A stretch of 64,000 nucleotides of DNA from Epilithonimonas sp. JDS (GTDB lineage: Bacteria > Bacteroidota > Bacteroidia > Flavobacteriales > Weeksellaceae), in contig NZ_JAJSAX010000001.1 of assembly GCF_021261315.1 (NCBI RefSeq), forward strand, positions 868,001-932,000, read 5' to 3'. A model generated the notes under the pieces. That model was not told where the DNA came from. It did not search any database and saw only the letters and a program-made list of their open reading frames with translations. Positions within the stretch are counted from its first letter, which is position 1. Every line of letters begins with the position of its first letter. Shown one piece after another: positions 36,149-46,497 of the stretch. A program made the translations under genes and the position numbers.

Positions 36149-36574
36149 TTATAGAGGTTTAACAAAATCATTAGCAACTACGAACTTGGTAACGATCGGT
36201 AACTTCTGAGCAGCAAGCCTAAGCGCTTCTTTTGCTACTTCGTAAGGTACTCCACCAACTTCGAACATAATTTTACCAGGTTTCACTACGGCTACCCAAT
36301 ATTCTACAGCACCTTTACCTTTACCCATCCTTACTTCGGCTGGTTTCTTGGTAATAGGCTTGTCTGGGAATATTTTGATCCATAACTGACCCTCTCTTTT
36401 CATATATCTTGTCGCAGCGATACGAGCTGCTTCAATTTGTCTTGCAGTAATCCAAGCTCCTTCAGTAGCTTTGATCCCGAAAGTTCCGTAAGCGAGTTGA
36501 TTCCCTCTTTGGGCAATCCCCTTCATCTTCATCTTATGAACTCTACGGAATTTGGTTCTTTTTGGTTGTAACAT
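36149..36574 (-). CDS. rplP: ribosomal protein uL16
   Basis: This 141-aa protein starts [19 protein letters not shown] and has the [19 protein letters not shown] loop, which contacts the A-site tRNA near the peptidyl transferase centre. A 76-nt low-complexity TTTAGATTT-type spacer separates it from rpsC upstream. Confidence 0.98.
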   Translation of the reverse strand: MLQPKRTKFRRVHKMKMKGIAQRGNQLAYGTFGIKATEGAWITARQIEAARIAATRYMKREGQLWIKIFPDKPITKKPAEVRMGKGKGAVEYWVAVVKPGKIMFEVGGVPYEVAKEALRLAAQKLPIVTKFVVANDFVKPL

Positions 36575-36650
36575 AATTTTAAATTTTAGATTTTAGAATT
36601 TAGATTTTAAAAAAGTAACGGTCATTTAAAAACTGGCCTCTAAAATTTTA

Positions 36651-37394
36651 TTAATTATTTCTTCTTGGTTTTCTGTCGCCTCCTCTGTTGTCTCTGTCTC
36701 CGCCTCTGTCATTACGTCCTCCAGAAGGTGCTTTTTTCTGTTGTCCTACAAGTGGAGTAAGGTCTCTTTTACCGTACACTTCTCCTTTCATAATCCAAAC
36801 TTTCACTCCTAGTTTACCATACTGAGTCAATGCTTCACCGATGTGATAATCGATATCTGCACGGAAAGTAGATAAAGGAATTCTTCCGTCTTTGAAGTTT
36901 TCAGAACGTGCCATTTCAGCGCCATTCAATCTTCCGGAGATTTGAACTTTGATACCTTCTGCACCCATCCTCATTGTAGAAGCGATTGCCATTTTCACAG
37001 CTCTTCTGTAAGAGATACGGTTTTCAATTTGCTTCGCAATGCTGTCAGCAACAAGTACTGCATCTAGCTCAGGTCTTTTGATTTCGAAGATATTGATCTG
37101 AATATCTTTTCCAGTCAACTTTTTCAACTCTTCTTTTAGTTTGTCAACTTCTTGTCCTCCTTTACCGATAATTAAACCTGGTCTAGCAGTTGTGATAGTT
37201 ACAGTTACTAATTTAAGTGTTCTCTCAATATATATTTTTGAAATACCACCTTTAGCTAATCTTGCTTCAAGGTATCTTCTGATTTTGTAATCTTCAGCGA
37301 TTCTATCACCGTAGTTTTTACCTCCATACCAGTTAGAATCCCATCCTCTGATGATACCTAATCTGTTACCGATTGGATTTGTCTTCTGTCCCAT
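36651..37394 (-). CDS. rpsC: ribosomal protein uS3
   Basis: This 247-aa protein has an N-terminal KH domain (about 40-110, with [16 protein letters not shown]) and a conserved C-terminal domain. It ends in a 30-residue Arg-Gly-Asp-rich tail ([16 protein letters not shown]), longer than in E. coli uS3 and typical of Bacteroidetes. It helps form the mRNA entry channel with uS4 and uS5. Confidence 0.98.
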   Translation of the reverse strand: MGQKTNPIGNRLGIIRGWDSNWYGGKNYGDRIAEDYKIRRYLEARLAKGGISKIYIERTLKLVTVTITTARPGLIIGKGGQEVDKLKEELKKLTGKDIQINIFEIKRPELDAVLVADSIAKQIENRISYRRAVKMAIASTMRMGAEGIKVQISGRLNGAEMARSENFKDGRIPLSTFRADIDYHIGEALTQYGKLGVKVWIMKGEVYGKRDLTPLVGQQKKAPSGGRNDRGGDRDNRGGDRKPRRNN

Positions 37395-37402
37395 ACCTTG
37401 AA

Positions 37403-37798
37403 TTAATTTTTAGTACCTAAGATTAATGTAATGTGGTTAGATCTCTTTCTGATTCTGTAACCTCTACCTTGTGGTGCTGGTCTTAGTCTCTTCAATTGTC
37501 TTGCGCTATCCACAAATATTTCTTTTACAACTAGGTTTGCTTCCTCGATGTCAGCACCTTCGTTTTTTGATTGCCAGTTGGCAATTGCAGAAAGTAATAC
37601 TTTTTCCAATTTCTCAGAAGCACCTTTCTTAGAATATTTTAGAATAGACAAAGCTTTTTCTACCTCTACTCCTCTAATGATATCAGCAACTAATCTCATT
37701 TTTCTTGGAGAAGACGGGCAGTCGTTGTGCAACGCTTTTGCCACATCTTGGTTTGCTATTTTACGTGCTAATGCACTTTCTCTTTTTCTTGATCCCAT
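37403..37798 (-). CDS. rplV: ribosomal protein uL22
   Basis: This 131-aa protein has the long beta hairpin that lines the exit tunnel ([19 protein letters not shown]). It starts 2 nt after rpsS and ends 8 nt before rpsC. No macrolide-resistance-type deletion is apparent in the loop. Confidence 0.98.
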   Translation of the reverse strand: MGSRKRESALARKIANQDVAKALHNDCPSSPRKMRLVADIIRGVEVEKALSILKYSKKGASEKLEKVLLSAIANWQSKNEGADIEEANLVVKEIFVDSARQLKRLRPAPQGRGYRIRKRSNHITLILGTKN

Positions 37799-37800
37799 GA

Positions 37801-38079
37801 TTATCTACCTCCTTTATTTTTGTTACCACCGTGACCTCTGAAAGATCTTGTCGGAGAAAATTCGCCTAGCTTGTGTCCTACCATGTTTTCTGTAACATAA
37901 ACCGGGATAAAGGATTTCCCGTTGTGTACTGCGATAGTCTGACCTACGAAGTCTGGAGAGATCATAGACGCTCTAGACCAAGTTTTGATTACAGTCTTTT
38001 TATTAGACTCTATATTTGCCTGAACCTTTTTATCTAAAGTATGATGAATAAATGGTCCTTTTTTAAGTGATCTTGCCAT
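37801..38079 (-). CDS. rpsS: ribosomal protein uS19
   Basis: This 92-aa protein begins [18 protein letters not shown] and has the conserved [19 protein letters not shown]. It is part of the head and bridges to the large subunit. It is 2 nt after rplB. Confidence 0.98.
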   Translation of the reverse strand: MARSLKKGPFIHHTLDKKVQANIESNKKTVIKTWSRASMISPDFVGQTIAVHNGKSFIPVYVTENMVGHKLGEFSPTRSFRGHGGNKNKGGR

Positions 38080-38081
38080 AA

Positions 38082-38903
38082 TTATTTACGTTTAGATATG
38101 ATATGACGGTTAGACGCTTTGTTTTTCTTTCTAGTTTTGTAACCTTTAGCCGGCATACCGTTTCTAGATCTTGGGTGACCTCCAGAAGAACGTCCTTCAC
38201 CACCACCCATTGGGTGATCTACAGGGTTCATTACTACTGGTCTTGTTCTAGGTCTTCTTCCTAACCATCTGCTTCTACCAGCCTTACCTGATACAGTCAA
38301 CTGATGGTCTGAGTTAGAAACAGATCCAACCATTGCATAACACTCAGTAAGGATCATTCTAGATTCTCCTGAAGGCAATTTAACGATTGCATATTTTCCG
38401 TCTCTTGAAGTTAATTGAGCGGATGATCCAGCACTTCTAGCAAGAGTAGCACCTTGTCCTGGTTTCAATTCGATACAAGAAATTACAGTTCCTAGTGGAA
38501 TGCTTTTCAGTTTCATTGCGTTACCAACATTTGGTTCTACGCTTTCTCCTGAGATGATTACTTGATCTACTTTGATTCCGTTTGGAGCGATGATATATCT
38601 TTTCTCTCCGTCTGCGTATTCAACTAAAGCGATGAAAGCAGTTCTATTTGGATCATATTCTACAGTTTTTACCGTTGCTTCAACATCATGTTTGTTTCTT
38701 TTGAAGTCGATAATTCTGTATTTCTTTTTGTGTCCACCGCCGGTGTAACGCATGGTCATTTTACCAGTTTGGTTACGTCCACCTGACTTACTAATACCAA
38801 CTGTTAGAGATTTCTCTGGTTTGTTGGTAGTAATTTCCTCAAAGTTGTTTACAACTCTGAATCTCTGTCCCGGGGTGATAGGTTTTAATTTTCTAACAGA
38901 CAT
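38082..38903 (-). CDS. rplB: ribosomal protein uL2
   Basis: This 273-aa protein carries the C-terminal [18 protein letters not shown] segment with the histidine near the peptidyl transferase centre. It is needed for subunit joining. It starts 20 nt after rplW. Confidence 0.98.
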   Translation of the reverse strand: MSVRKLKPITPGQRFRVVNNFEEITTNKPEKSLTVGISKSGGRNQTGKMTMRYTGGGHKKKYRIIDFKRNKHDVEATVKTVEYDPNRTAFIALVEYADGEKRYIIAPNGIKVDQVIISGESVEPNVGNAMKLKSIPLGTVISCIELKPGQGATLARSAGSSAQLTSRDGKYAIVKLPSGESRMILTECYAMVGSVSNSDHQLTVSGKAGRSRWLGRRPRTRPVVMNPVDHPMGGGEGRSSGGHPRSRNGMPAKGYKTRKKNKASNRHIISKRK

Positions 38904-38923
38904 TACTCTTATTTATAAATTAA

Positions 38924-39214
38924 TTAATTAGTTGCGAAAATATCAATAACTTCTCCAGCTGCCAATGTTACAACAGCTTTCTTTAATTTATTGGTTTTCC
39001 CAACTTGAAGTCCTTGTTTAGTGTTTTTAGTAGAAACTTTAGGCGCATAAATCATCGTTCTAACGTCCGCTACTTTTACACCATAATGTGCTTCTATAGC
39101 ACTTTTGATCTGAATCTTATTTGCTTTTGGAGCAACTAAGAAAGAATAAGCACCTCTTAACTCCGTAAGATAGTTTGCTTTTTCTGAAATGATTGGTTTA
39201 ATAATAAGTGACAT
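38924..39214 (-). CDS. rplW: ribosomal protein uL23
   Basis: This 96-aa protein begins MSLIIKPIISEKANYL, with a ferredoxin-like fold and an extended loop. It lies at the exit tunnel and is the main trigger-factor and SRP docking site. It starts 3 nt after rplD. Confidence 0.97.
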   Translation of the reverse strand: MSLIIKPIISEKANYLTELRGAYSFLVAPKANKIQIKSAIEAHYGVKVADVRTMIYAPKVSTKNTKQGLQVGKTNKLKKAVVTLAAGEVIDIFATN

Positions 39215-39217
39215 GAT

Positions 39218-39847
39218 TTATTTCTTTAAGTTTTCCTGAAATTTTTCTACTGCATCTTCCAAGAAGATAATCTCACCTGCGTTGATCAAATCATAAGAAG
39301 AAATCTCGTTATAATTCAAAACTTTAGTTTTAGGTAAGTTTCTTGAAGATAAATATACATTCTTGTTAGACTCAGGAAGTACGAATAATGATTTTTTACC
39401 AGTAAGAGTCAAAGCATCCAACAATGTGATGAATTCTTTTGTCTTAGGCGCATCAAAACTGAAATTTTCCAATACTCTAACGCTGTTGTCTTTCAATTTT
39501 TGAGAAAGTACAGATTTCTTAGCTAATCTTTTCAAAGATTTGTTCAATTTGAAACGGTAATCTCTTGGCTTCGGACCAAAAACTCTACCTCCACCTTTGA
39601 AAGTTGGCGACTTGATATCACCATATCTAGCAGATCCAGAACCTTTTTGCTTCTTAAGCTTTCTGGTAGAACCTGTGATCTCGCTTCTTTCTTTTGATTT
39701 GTGAGTACCTTGACGCTGAGCAGCAAGATATTGTTTAACCTCTAAGTAAACCGCGTGCTGGTTTGGCTCAATTCCGAAAACTGTTTCGTCAAGAGTTACT
39801 TTTCTTCCGGTTTCTTTTCCTGATGTATTTAATACTACTAGTTCCAT
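39218..39847 (-). CDS. rplD: ribosomal protein uL4
   Basis: This 209-aa protein has the basic tunnel loop ([19 protein letters not shown], then [13 protein letters not shown]) and a globular C-terminal domain. Its start overlaps the rplC end by 10 nt, implying coupled translation. In E. coli uL4 represses its own operon; no such leader can be asserted here. Confidence 0.98.
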   Translation of the reverse strand: MELVVLNTSGKETGRKVTLDETVFGIEPNQHAVYLEVKQYLAAQRQGTHKSKERSEITGSTRKLKKQKGSGSARYGDIKSPTFKGGGRVFGPKPRDYRFKLNKSLKRLAKKSVLSQKLKDNSVRVLENFSFDAPKTKEFITLLDALTLTGKKSLFVLPESNKNVYLSSRNLPKTKVLNYNEISSYDLINAGEIIFLEDAVEKFQENLKK

Positions 39848-40464
39848 TTTCTGATAATTACATAAGAATTTTTCGCTCCCGGAATAGCACCTTTTACTAC
39901 TAAAAGATTTTGTTCCTCATCTACTTTTAACACCTGAAGGTTTTGAACAGTTACCTGCTTACCTCCCATTCTGCCTGCCATTCTCATCCCTTTGAATACT
40001 CTAGATGGATCTGAACCCGCACCGATAGAACCTGGAGCTCTAAGTCTGTTGTGCTGTCCGTGAGTTGCCTGCATTACACCTCCAAATCCGTGTCTTTTAA
40101 CAACACCTTGGAAACCTTTACCTTTTGAAGTTCCTGTAACATCTACGAATTCTCCTTCGCCGAATAATTTTACAGTTACATCTTCTCCTACTGTTACTTG
40201 GTCTACGAATTCTCTGTAGAATTCTACCAACTTAGCTTTAGGAGTTGAACCAGCCTTTTTAAAGTGGCCGGCTAACGCTTTACCAACGTTCTTCTCACTC
40301 TTGTCATCGAAACCTAACTGAACAGCTTTATAGCCATCTTTTTCTACGGTTCTGACCTGTAAAACCGAGCATGGACCTGCTTGAATAACGGTACAAGGCA
40401 AGTTTTTGCCGTTCTCGTCAAACAGAGATGTCATCCCGATTTTTTTTCCAATAATACCTGACAT
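39838..40464 (-). CDS. rplC: ribosomal protein uL3
   Basis: This 208-aa protein begins [20 protein letters not shown] and has the [16 protein letters not shown] segment close to the peptidyl transferase centre. It is an early assembly protein. Here it heads its transcription unit, with a strong Bacteroidetes promoter about 100 nt upstream; the usual upstream gene rpsJ is 13 kb away. Confidence 0.98.
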   Translation of the reverse strand: MSGIIGKKIGMTSLFDENGKNLPCTVIQAGPCSVLQVRTVEKDGYKAVQLGFDDKSEKNVGKALAGHFKKAGSTPKAKLVEFYREFVDQVTVGEDVTVKLFGEGEFVDVTGTSKGKGFQGVVKRHGFGGVMQATHGQHNRLRAPGSIGAGSDPSRVFKGMRMAGRMGGKQVTVQNLQVLKVDEEQNLLVVKGAIPGAKNSYVIIRKWN

Positions 40465-40562
40465 TATTTATATATATCTATTATATTAAAACTTAACATT
40501 CTAGCGGTGTTCGTAATGTACTATGTTTGAAATAGGCATACTCCTTCCCTAAAATGAGTGTG

Positions 40563-40593
40563 CAAATGTAAGAATATTTTTTATATTGACAAA
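40563..40593 (-). promoter_or_regulatory. promoter of the S10-spc-alpha superoperon
   Basis: The minus strand has TTTG (40590-40593), exactly 19 nt of spacer, then TACATTTG (40563-40570): a full match to the Bacteroidetes -33/-7 consensus. Transcription should start near 40555, leaving a leader of about 90 nt before rplC. Confidence 0.85.
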
Positions 40594-40679
40594 TAAATAT
40601 TCGGAAATTATTTGATAATTTGTGAGTTACGGGATTTTGGGGAAATATTCTCCCGGAAAGGATGTTTTGAATGACGGAT

Positions 40680-41132
40680 TTATAATTCGGGATTTTTCTC
40701 CTGATATTTATTCTTGTGTTTTTTCACAGCCGCATCGATGGAATAACATTTATGAATATTCTCTGCCTGCTTGGACAATTCAGCAATTTTCACAAAGTAA
40801 TCGTGAAGCTGATCCAGCTCTTTTTCTGTAAGATCTTCGATATCAACCATTCGGTTGCTCGCCTGTTTGCTGGCCGCGATGAGTTCATTCAGTTTAAGCT
40901 GAATTGCCTTCCCGTCTTTGTTCTGCGCTTTCTGTATTAAGAAAACCATTAAAAACGTAATAATTGTAGTTCCAGTATTAATAACAAGCTGCCAGGTTTC
41001 GGAATAATTAAATATCGGACCAGTGACTGCCCAGATAATGACAACCAAAACTGCAATGATGAAAGCAGAAGAACTTCCCGTGAAAGCAGTAGCGGCATTG
41101 GCGAATCTTTCAAACAAATTTTTATTGTTCAT
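40680..41132 (-). CDS. low-affinity iron permease family protein
   Basis: This 150-aa protein starts MNNKNLFERFANAATAFTGS and has two membrane helices (about 22-42 and 50-66). It carries the FLIQKAQNKDGKAIQLKLNE segment typical of the Fet4-like low-affinity iron permease family in bacteria, then a charged helical tail. The yeast namesake moves Fe(II), but transport by these short bacterial members is unproven. It is a single gene, the first of the block that separates rplC from rpsJ. Confidence 0.8.
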   Translation of the reverse strand: MNNKNLFERFANAATAFTGSSSAFIIAVLVVIIWAVTGPIFNYSETWQLVINTGTTIITFLMVFLIQKAQNKDGKAIQLKLNELIAASKQASNRMVDIEDLTEKELDQLHDYFVKIAELSKQAENIHKCYSIDAAVKKHKNKYQEKNPEL

Positions 41133-41250
41133 TTTTTGTTTTCAAAGTTAAACATTCGGTGCAATGAAATATTGAATTTTATTTTAATGGAATTCCTTTT
41201 ACCTTTTCATTTTAATGATTAATATTAATGATCCTTAACTACAGATTTCT

Positions 41251-42240
41251 ATGAAGAGAACTTTGCAAATGCTCATTTTTATTTTGTTAATGACCGGCTG
41301 TTCTAAAACTGACATTAATAATGACCACGGTTTTTACTACTGGAGGTCAAAATTAAGTTTAACCAAAAACGAACAGCAAATTCTCAATAACAGCAAAGTC
41401 CCAAATCTCTACACAAGATTCTTCGATGTGGTAAAACAGAATAATCAATTTTTGAAAGTCGGCGTGATTTCCATTGATAAAGATCTTTCCATTAATAAAA
41501 AGATTGTTCCTGTCATTTTCATTATGAATGAAACCTGGTTCAACATCAAACCAAATGAAATCGAATTTTTGGCCAATAAAATTAATGATCATATTAATAA
41601 GATTAAATCAAATCACAAACTAAACCTTGAAAACGAAATCCAGATCGACAGCGACTGGACTACTTCTACAAAAGACGATTACTTCAAATTTCTGCAAACA
41701 CTCAAAAAGGTTTCAAAGAAAAATATAACCTGTACTTTAAGGCTTTATCAGGTTAAGGATAAATTACAAACGGGAATTCCGCCGGTTGAGAAAATGTACC
41801 TGATGTGCTACGCCACTTCTTCCCCACTCGAAAATCAAAAACAAAATTCTATCCTGGATGTAAAGACTTTGAAATCATACCTAAAACATATTGATGATTA
41901 TCCTGTAAAATTAGATGTTGCATTGCCGATCTACTCCTGGGGAATCGTAACCAATCACGTTGGAAAGAAAAAACTCATCAATGCATTAACGGCAGAAGAA
42001 TTGATGCAAAATAAAAACTTCAGAAAGATCGATGACAGTAACTTCGAAGTGCTGAAGGACGACTTCTATTTCGGAATGTATCTGAACAAAGGCTTTAAAA
42101 TCAAAGTCGAGGAAATTCCAGAAAAAGATATTCTGGAAAGTATTAATTTCATCAATGAAAAATTTGATTACAAACCACTCCTTATATATTATCATCTCGA
42201 CGAAAGATTCACCAAAAACTACAATACTCTTTTCCAATGA
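41251..42240 (+). CDS. hypothetical lipoprotein, possible TIM-barrel fold
   Basis: This 329-aa protein has a lipoprotein signal (MTGC, Cys17). The alternation of predicted strands and helices (VGVISIDK, PVIFIMNETWF, IQIDSDWTTSTKDDYFKFL, ITCTLRLYQV, MYLMCYATSS, VALPIYSWGI) with acidic residues at strand ends is suggestive of a TIM barrel of the glycoside-hydrolase-like type. The conserved DSDWT is a candidate active-site strand. No named family is recognised. Its stop overlaps the next gene (ATGA), so the two are translationally coupled and probably work as a pair at the envelope. Confidence 0.7.
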   Translation: MKRTLQMLIFILLMTGCSKTDINNDHGFYYWRSKLSLTKNEQQILNNSKVPNLYTRFFDVVKQNNQFLKVGVISIDKDLSINKKIVPVIFIMNETWFNIKPNEIEFLANKINDHINKIKSNHKLNLENEIQIDSDWTTSTKDDYFKFLQTLKKVSKKNITCTLRLYQVKDKLQTGIPPVEKMYLMCYATSSPLENQKQNSILDVKTLKSYLKHIDDYPVKLDVALPIYSWGIVTNHVGKKKLINALTAEELMQNKNFRKIDDSNFEVLKDDFYFGMYLNKGFKIKVEEIPEKDILESINFINEKFDYKPLLIYYHLDERFTKNYNTLFQ

Positions 42241-44756
42241 AAAAACTAATTCTGACCGCTGCTCTGTTTTTAGGTTTTCAGCAAAGTTCAAAAGCCTGCG
42301 CCTGGTACGACCCGGATTATGACTATTTCAACCTGTTTGCGCAAGAGATCATTCACAACAAAACTTATGAGCCTTTTCTTCTTACTTACAGCAATCATTT
42401 CTACGGTTATGATTACAACGGAAGAGTAGACAAAGATATTCCGGACGAGAACATCGAATCTTGGGTCAAATATTTTGACAACAAACTGACTTACGAAGAA
42501 ACCAACGCGCTCGTCACAAAAGTAGACATCAAACATCTGAACAGCCTGAAGAAAGGTCAGCTGACACATCCATTATTTCAAAAACTTGGAAAAGGTTTTT
42601 ACACGAAATACCAAGAAGCGATGGATTATTTGATCCAGGCAAAGTATATGGAACCTTATATGAGGATTAATTTTGTTGAGAATCCCAACGCTGATTATTA
42701 TTACAGAAGCGAAAAAACCAATGACAAAAATGCAACCCAACTGAATTATGAAAAAACCAACGCTGCCCTAATCTCACTTTACAAAGCAGCAAGCAATCCG
42801 GAAATAAAATTACGATATGCATATCAGCTCGTTCGTTTCAATCATTACTCCCGAAAATACCAGTCGGCGATCAATGCCTTCCAGACTTATGTGGAACCTT
42901 TGAAGCTGAAAAACCATATGTATTATTACGCACTCGATCAAAAAGCCGGTGCCGAGCGTGGACTGAAACAATTCGACAAAGCGAACTGGGATTTCTTCCA
43001 GGTTTTCAAAAATACCAAGAACAAGAAAGAAAGTGCATACAACTCGATGTTCCTTGCAACAGATAAGGACTTTAATAAAATCCTTGCCCAAACCAAAACG
43101 CCTGAAGATAGAAATATGGCGTATTTTCTTTTAGCTTACAACTCGTTCAACAATCCTGTTCCGATTATGAACAAAATGATCGAGAACAACACCGAATCTG
43201 ACATTCTGAAAGTTCTGACTGTGCGAGCCATCAATCAATTGGAAAGAAATTATCTGGTTGTTAATCCTTATTGCAATGACAAAGACTGCGACCATTTCAG
43301 AAACAAGAGATTGCCACTTTATGCACCGGCCAATTATGCACAGGAAAGCAAAGACTTTGCGAAGGAATTGGAAGCAACGGTAGTTTTAGCTAAAAATAAA
43401 AAAGGAGCGGACGAATTCTGGCAACTTTGTGAAGCTTACATCAAATTCCTGAACACCGATTATAAAGGCAGTCAAAACATTTTGTCTCAAATCAAAACGA
43501 CGGACAAAGAATATCTGGCAGAGATCGAGAAATTCAAAATGCTGAATGAGATTGTCTCTCAACCTACGATGACGCCGGCATTTGAGAATTCATTAATGAA
43601 AAAATATTCCAAAGTTTTTGAGCAGAAAGGCGATTACAACAATTGGCTCTATCAGCCGGCAACCAAAGATTTTGTGATGGATATTCTTGCCAACCGCTAT
43701 TTCATCGAGAAGCAGGACGCCAAATCTTTCCTGATGAACAACAACCTCTCCGATCTACAGTACAATCCGAATTCTGACCTAGTCAAAAAGGTTGAAGAGT
43801 TCTACAAAAAATCCAACAAGACCGCCTTCGAAAATTATCTGGTGAAGAAAATGGAAGACATTGCCGATCCGGAATCGTTCTTCAATATGATCTATGGCGA
43901 CCGCGCGATGCGATTGGCAGATTTCAAAAAGGCAAAAGAGTTTTATTCAAAAGCAAAAAACTACAAAGGCATCCCGAGAATGACTGGCGAATGGAAAGAT
44001 GATGGCAAAACTTACATCCAGAAAACAATTACTTTTGAGAATGGCGTTTATAATGGTTTCAACAATATCTCGAATTTGGTTTTCGGACACAACGTTTGGG
44101 AAAGTTTCCAAAGCAAACCCGAAGAATCGATGAAGGCAGAAGGTCTTTCTAATTTCCCATTCATCAAAAATAAGATGAATAAGATAGAATTGGCAGATGC
44201 AGTGATTCAGTTGGAAAATATCGGAAAAGGCAATGATGACAAAGCCAGACTGGCAAATCAACTTTTAGGAAATCTGCTTTACAACACTTCAGTTTTAGGC
44301 TATTTCAGGGAAATATTTGTTATGGATGTCGATAACACCAACGGTCCGAAGTTCCAGTTTGGAAATGAGCTGCAATCGCCATTTTATCTTTATTACAAAA
44401 ACTTCTCGAACAGAAGTTATGTAGAACCGGACAACTTCGATCTCGCTATTAATTATTACAAGAAAGCACTGACTTTATCAAAAGACAAAGAAAACCAAGC
44501 CCGAATCCTCTTCCAAATGGCGAGCGCCGAGCAGGGGAAATATTACCAATGGGAAGCTAACAATCCTTTGAAAGTGAATTACGACGATCCTAAGTACGAA
44601 GAGAAATCCAAACAAAATGAACTCTTTGCGAATAAGACCAAGAATGAAAAGTTTCGAACCTCGTTTGCGCAGCTGAAAGCCAACTACAGCCAAACCGCAA
44701 CTTATAAAAATCTCCAGAGCAGCTGTCTGTATTTTGGATATTATACGAGTAAATGA
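42237..44756 (+). CDS. large exported helical-repeat protein
   Basis: This 839-aa protein has a signal peptide (about 1-20) just before KACAWYDPDYDYFNLF. The rest is strongly helical with TPR-like stretches (for example LRYAYQLVRFNHYSRKY, RMADFKK-like YSKAKNY near 575, and AINYYKKALTLSKDKENQA near 755), consistent with an alpha solenoid in the periplasm. It overlaps the preceding lipoprotein gene by 4 nt. I do not recognise a characterised family. A scaffold or carbohydrate-binding partner of the upstream lipoprotein is the simplest reading. A hairpin terminator follows. Confidence 0.7.
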   Translation: MKKLILTAALFLGFQQSSKACAWYDPDYDYFNLFAQEIIHNKTYEPFLLTYSNHFYGYDYNGRVDKDIPDENIESWVKYFDNKLTYEETNALVTKVDIKHLNSLKKGQLTHPLFQKLGKGFYTKYQEAMDYLIQAKYMEPYMRINFVENPNADYYYRSEKTNDKNATQLNYEKTNAALISLYKAASNPEIKLRYAYQLVRFNHYSRKYQSAINAFQTYVEPLKLKNHMYYYALDQKAGAERGLKQFDKANWDFFQVFKNTKNKKESAYNSMFLATDKDFNKILAQTKTPEDRNMAYFLLAYNSFNNPVPIMNKMIENNTESDILKVLTVRAINQLERNYLVVNPYCNDKDCDHFRNKRLPLYAPANYAQESKDFAKELEATVVLAKNKKGADEFWQLCEAYIKFLNTDYKGSQNILSQIKTTDKEYLAEIEKFKMLNEIVSQPTMTPAFENSLMKKYSKVFEQKGDYNNWLYQPATKDFVMDILANRYFIEKQDAKSFLMNNNLSDLQYNPNSDLVKKVEEFYKKSNKTAFENYLVKKMEDIADPESFFNMIYGDRAMRLADFKKAKEFYSKAKNYKGIPRMTGEWKDDGKTYIQKTITFENGVYNGFNNISNLVFGHNVWESFQSKPEESMKAEGLSNFPFIKNKMNKIELADAVIQLENIGKGNDDKARLANQLLGNLLYNTSVLGYFREIFVMDVDNTNGPKFQFGNELQSPFYLYYKNFSNRSYVEPDNFDLAINYYKKALTLSKDKENQARILFQMASAEQGKYYQWEANNPLKVNYDDPKYEEKSKQNELFANKTKNEKFRTSFAQLKANYSQTATYKNLQSSCLYFGYYTSK

Positions 44757-44770
44757 TTTTAACTCAAGAT

Positions 44771-44809
44771 GAAAGCCGCTTTAGATTCTGAGGCGGCTTT
44801 TGGTTTTTA
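44771..44809. terminator. bidirectional terminator
   Basis: AAAGCCGC and GCGGCTTTT pair across an 11-nt loop between converging genes, followed by a T-rich tract on the plus strand. Confidence 0.8.
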
Positions 44810-44832
44810 GAATTTTGCTTTTCATAATTTAT

Positions 44833-45423
44833 TTAACATCCACCTTTGCGAGGCGCCCGCTTAAAAATCACTTGTCCGTCCCGGATTACATAATCCCCTA
44901 TTATAATGGGATAGGAATACTTGGGTGCGTGAGAGATGTAATGGCTTCTGATCACGATTTTGTCATTAACTTTTATGCTTTCCAGTGGCGCAAGTTGAGA
45001 CTTTTTCGGATCGAATGTTAAAATATAATCGTCTGCATCAATCCTTACCATCATTGCAAATCCTAATCTTGAGCCGGGCGGAAGAGAAAGAGAAGTGACG
45101 ACTGCCGGCATATCGGTGTAATCTCTCACCGACTTGCTTATTTTCGCCGTACTGGCAATCACTTTTTGACCTGCGGGAGAGGCGACCCATTTCCTGTACA
45201 TCACACCATCTGGCGTAGCTTCCCATTTTTTCATGGCAGCTTTCTTCTCAATCTCGGAGAGCGGTTTTGGAATAGCCTTCTTAGTTGTTTCATTTTTAAT
45301 TTTAGCACCCGGGCCGCTGGCAAACGGCGCAAAGCTGAATGCCAATCCGCTGACAATTGCAAACACTAATACAATTGCATAAACCATTTTTCTCATCTTG
45401 TTTTGTTTGTTTAATAATGACAT
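44833..45423 (-). CDS. hypothetical exported protein ending in GGC
   Basis: This 196-aa protein (or 187 aa if translation starts at the ATG at 45396) has an N-terminal hydrophobic signal (MVYAIVLVFAIVSGLAF). A basic helical segment with KKWEATPDGVMYRKWVASPAG follows, then a beta-rich domain (about 110-190) with the repeated theme of IIIGDYVIRDGQVIFK. It ends RKGGC, with the only cysteine at the C-terminus. No family is recognised. It is divergent from a membrane-anchored transcription regulator across a 110-bp spacer and is a plausible target or signal partner of that regulator. Confidence 0.65.
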   Translation of the reverse strand: MSLLNKQNKMRKMVYAIVLVFAIVSGLAFSFAPFASGPGAKIKNETTKKAIPKPLSEIEKKAAMKKWEATPDGVMYRKWVASPAGQKVIASTAKISKSVRDYTDMPAVVTSLSLPPGSRLGFAMMVRIDADDYILTFDPKKSQLAPLESIKVNDKIVIRSHYISHAPKYSYPIIIGDYVIRDGQVIFKRAPRKGGC

Positions 45424-45533
45424 AATTTTGAGATTTTTAAAGTTGATGAAGCGAAATTACTTTGATATTTTTCTGCTTTTGGGATTCAGATTGTAAATAA
45501 AATTGTAAACTTTGTAAATAATAACTTGACACT

Positions 45534-46427
45534 ATGCAACTTAGTCAAATTCACCTTTCAAGGGAACGAAAATACCTTTTCGGATTCCTATTTGTCTCAT
45601 TGATCGCCGTTATCCTGTTGGCCTTCACCAGTGATGACCGTGATGACTTTGACTCTGCCACCAGAGAAGTTCTTCTCCGAAGAATCGGACACGAGTTGCT
45701 TTTACAGTCCGGCGACAAGACCTCAAGAGTGCTTCCGGTAAAACAGATTTCGGAAAACGAATACCAGATCAGCTTCGAGAATGCGCTTACTTTTCAACCC
45801 GACTCACTGGTCAATCTTACCAAACGCACGTTGGCGAAAGATCCGATCGCCAGTGATTATATTGTCAATGTCCTGAATTGTGGAAATGCCAGTGTAGCAT
45901 ACAGCTATGCCGTCTCCAAAAACAAAAAAGATGATATCGTGGCCTGCATCGGAAGAAGACAGCCCAAAGCATGTTACCTGATCAATATTAAATTCAAACC
46001 TACACGAATCAACACCGCAAAAAGTGGCTACATTCTGGGAGGACTGTCGTTTTTAGCATTAATTGGTTTTATTTTTTTAAAGTCCGGCAAGTCCCGAAAA
46101 GTTGCACCGGAAAAGCCAAATAGTGATATGTTGCTGCCACTAGGCTCCTTATTGTTTGATGTAAAGAACAGAAAGCTGATCCTGAATGAAACGATCACAG
46201 ACCTGACCACAACAGAAAACCGGGTTTTGCTGATCTTCGCCTGGTCTCCCAATGAAATCATAGAGCGAAGCCGGCTGCAAAAAGAAATCTGGGAGGATGA
46301 CGGCGTGATTGTGGGACGCAGCCTGGATATGTTCATCTCAAAGCTTAGAAAAAAACTGGAAATAGATCCGAATATCAAAATCGTAGTGATTCGCGGCAAA
46401 GGTTACAGGCTGGAATTGGCGGTCTAG
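45534..46427 (+). CDS. membrane-anchored winged-helix regulator (reversed ToxR-like)
   Basis: This 297-aa protein has a first membrane helix (about 14-31), then an extracytoplasmic domain (32-163) with three cysteines (116, 138, 147), a second helix (about 165-183) and a cytoplasmic OmpR/PhoB-type winged helix (about 200-297, with LTTTENRVLLIF and a C-terminal RGKGYRL hairpin). ToxR/CadC regulators have the DNA-binding domain first and the sensor last; here the order is reversed and there are two helices. It should sense an envelope signal directly, without phosphorylation. A divergent exported protein gene is the likely target. Confidence 0.85.
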   Translation: MQLSQIHLSRERKYLFGFLFVSLIAVILLAFTSDDRDDFDSATREVLLRRIGHELLLQSGDKTSRVLPVKQISENEYQISFENALTFQPDSLVNLTKRTLAKDPIASDYIVNVLNCGNASVAYSYAVSKNKKDDIVACIGRRQPKACYLINIKFKPTRINTAKSGYILGGLSFLALIGFIFLKSGKSRKVAPEKPNSDMLLPLGSLLFDVKNRKLILNETITDLTTTENRVLLIFAWSPNEIIERSRLQKEIWEDDGVIVGRSLDMFISKLRKKLEIDPNIKIVVIRGKGYRLELAV

Positions 46428-46497
46428 ATATAATGGATATAAGATTGTAAGCCTTGTAAAGGCGTTATGTTTGTAGAGAAACCGAACAATCAGAATT

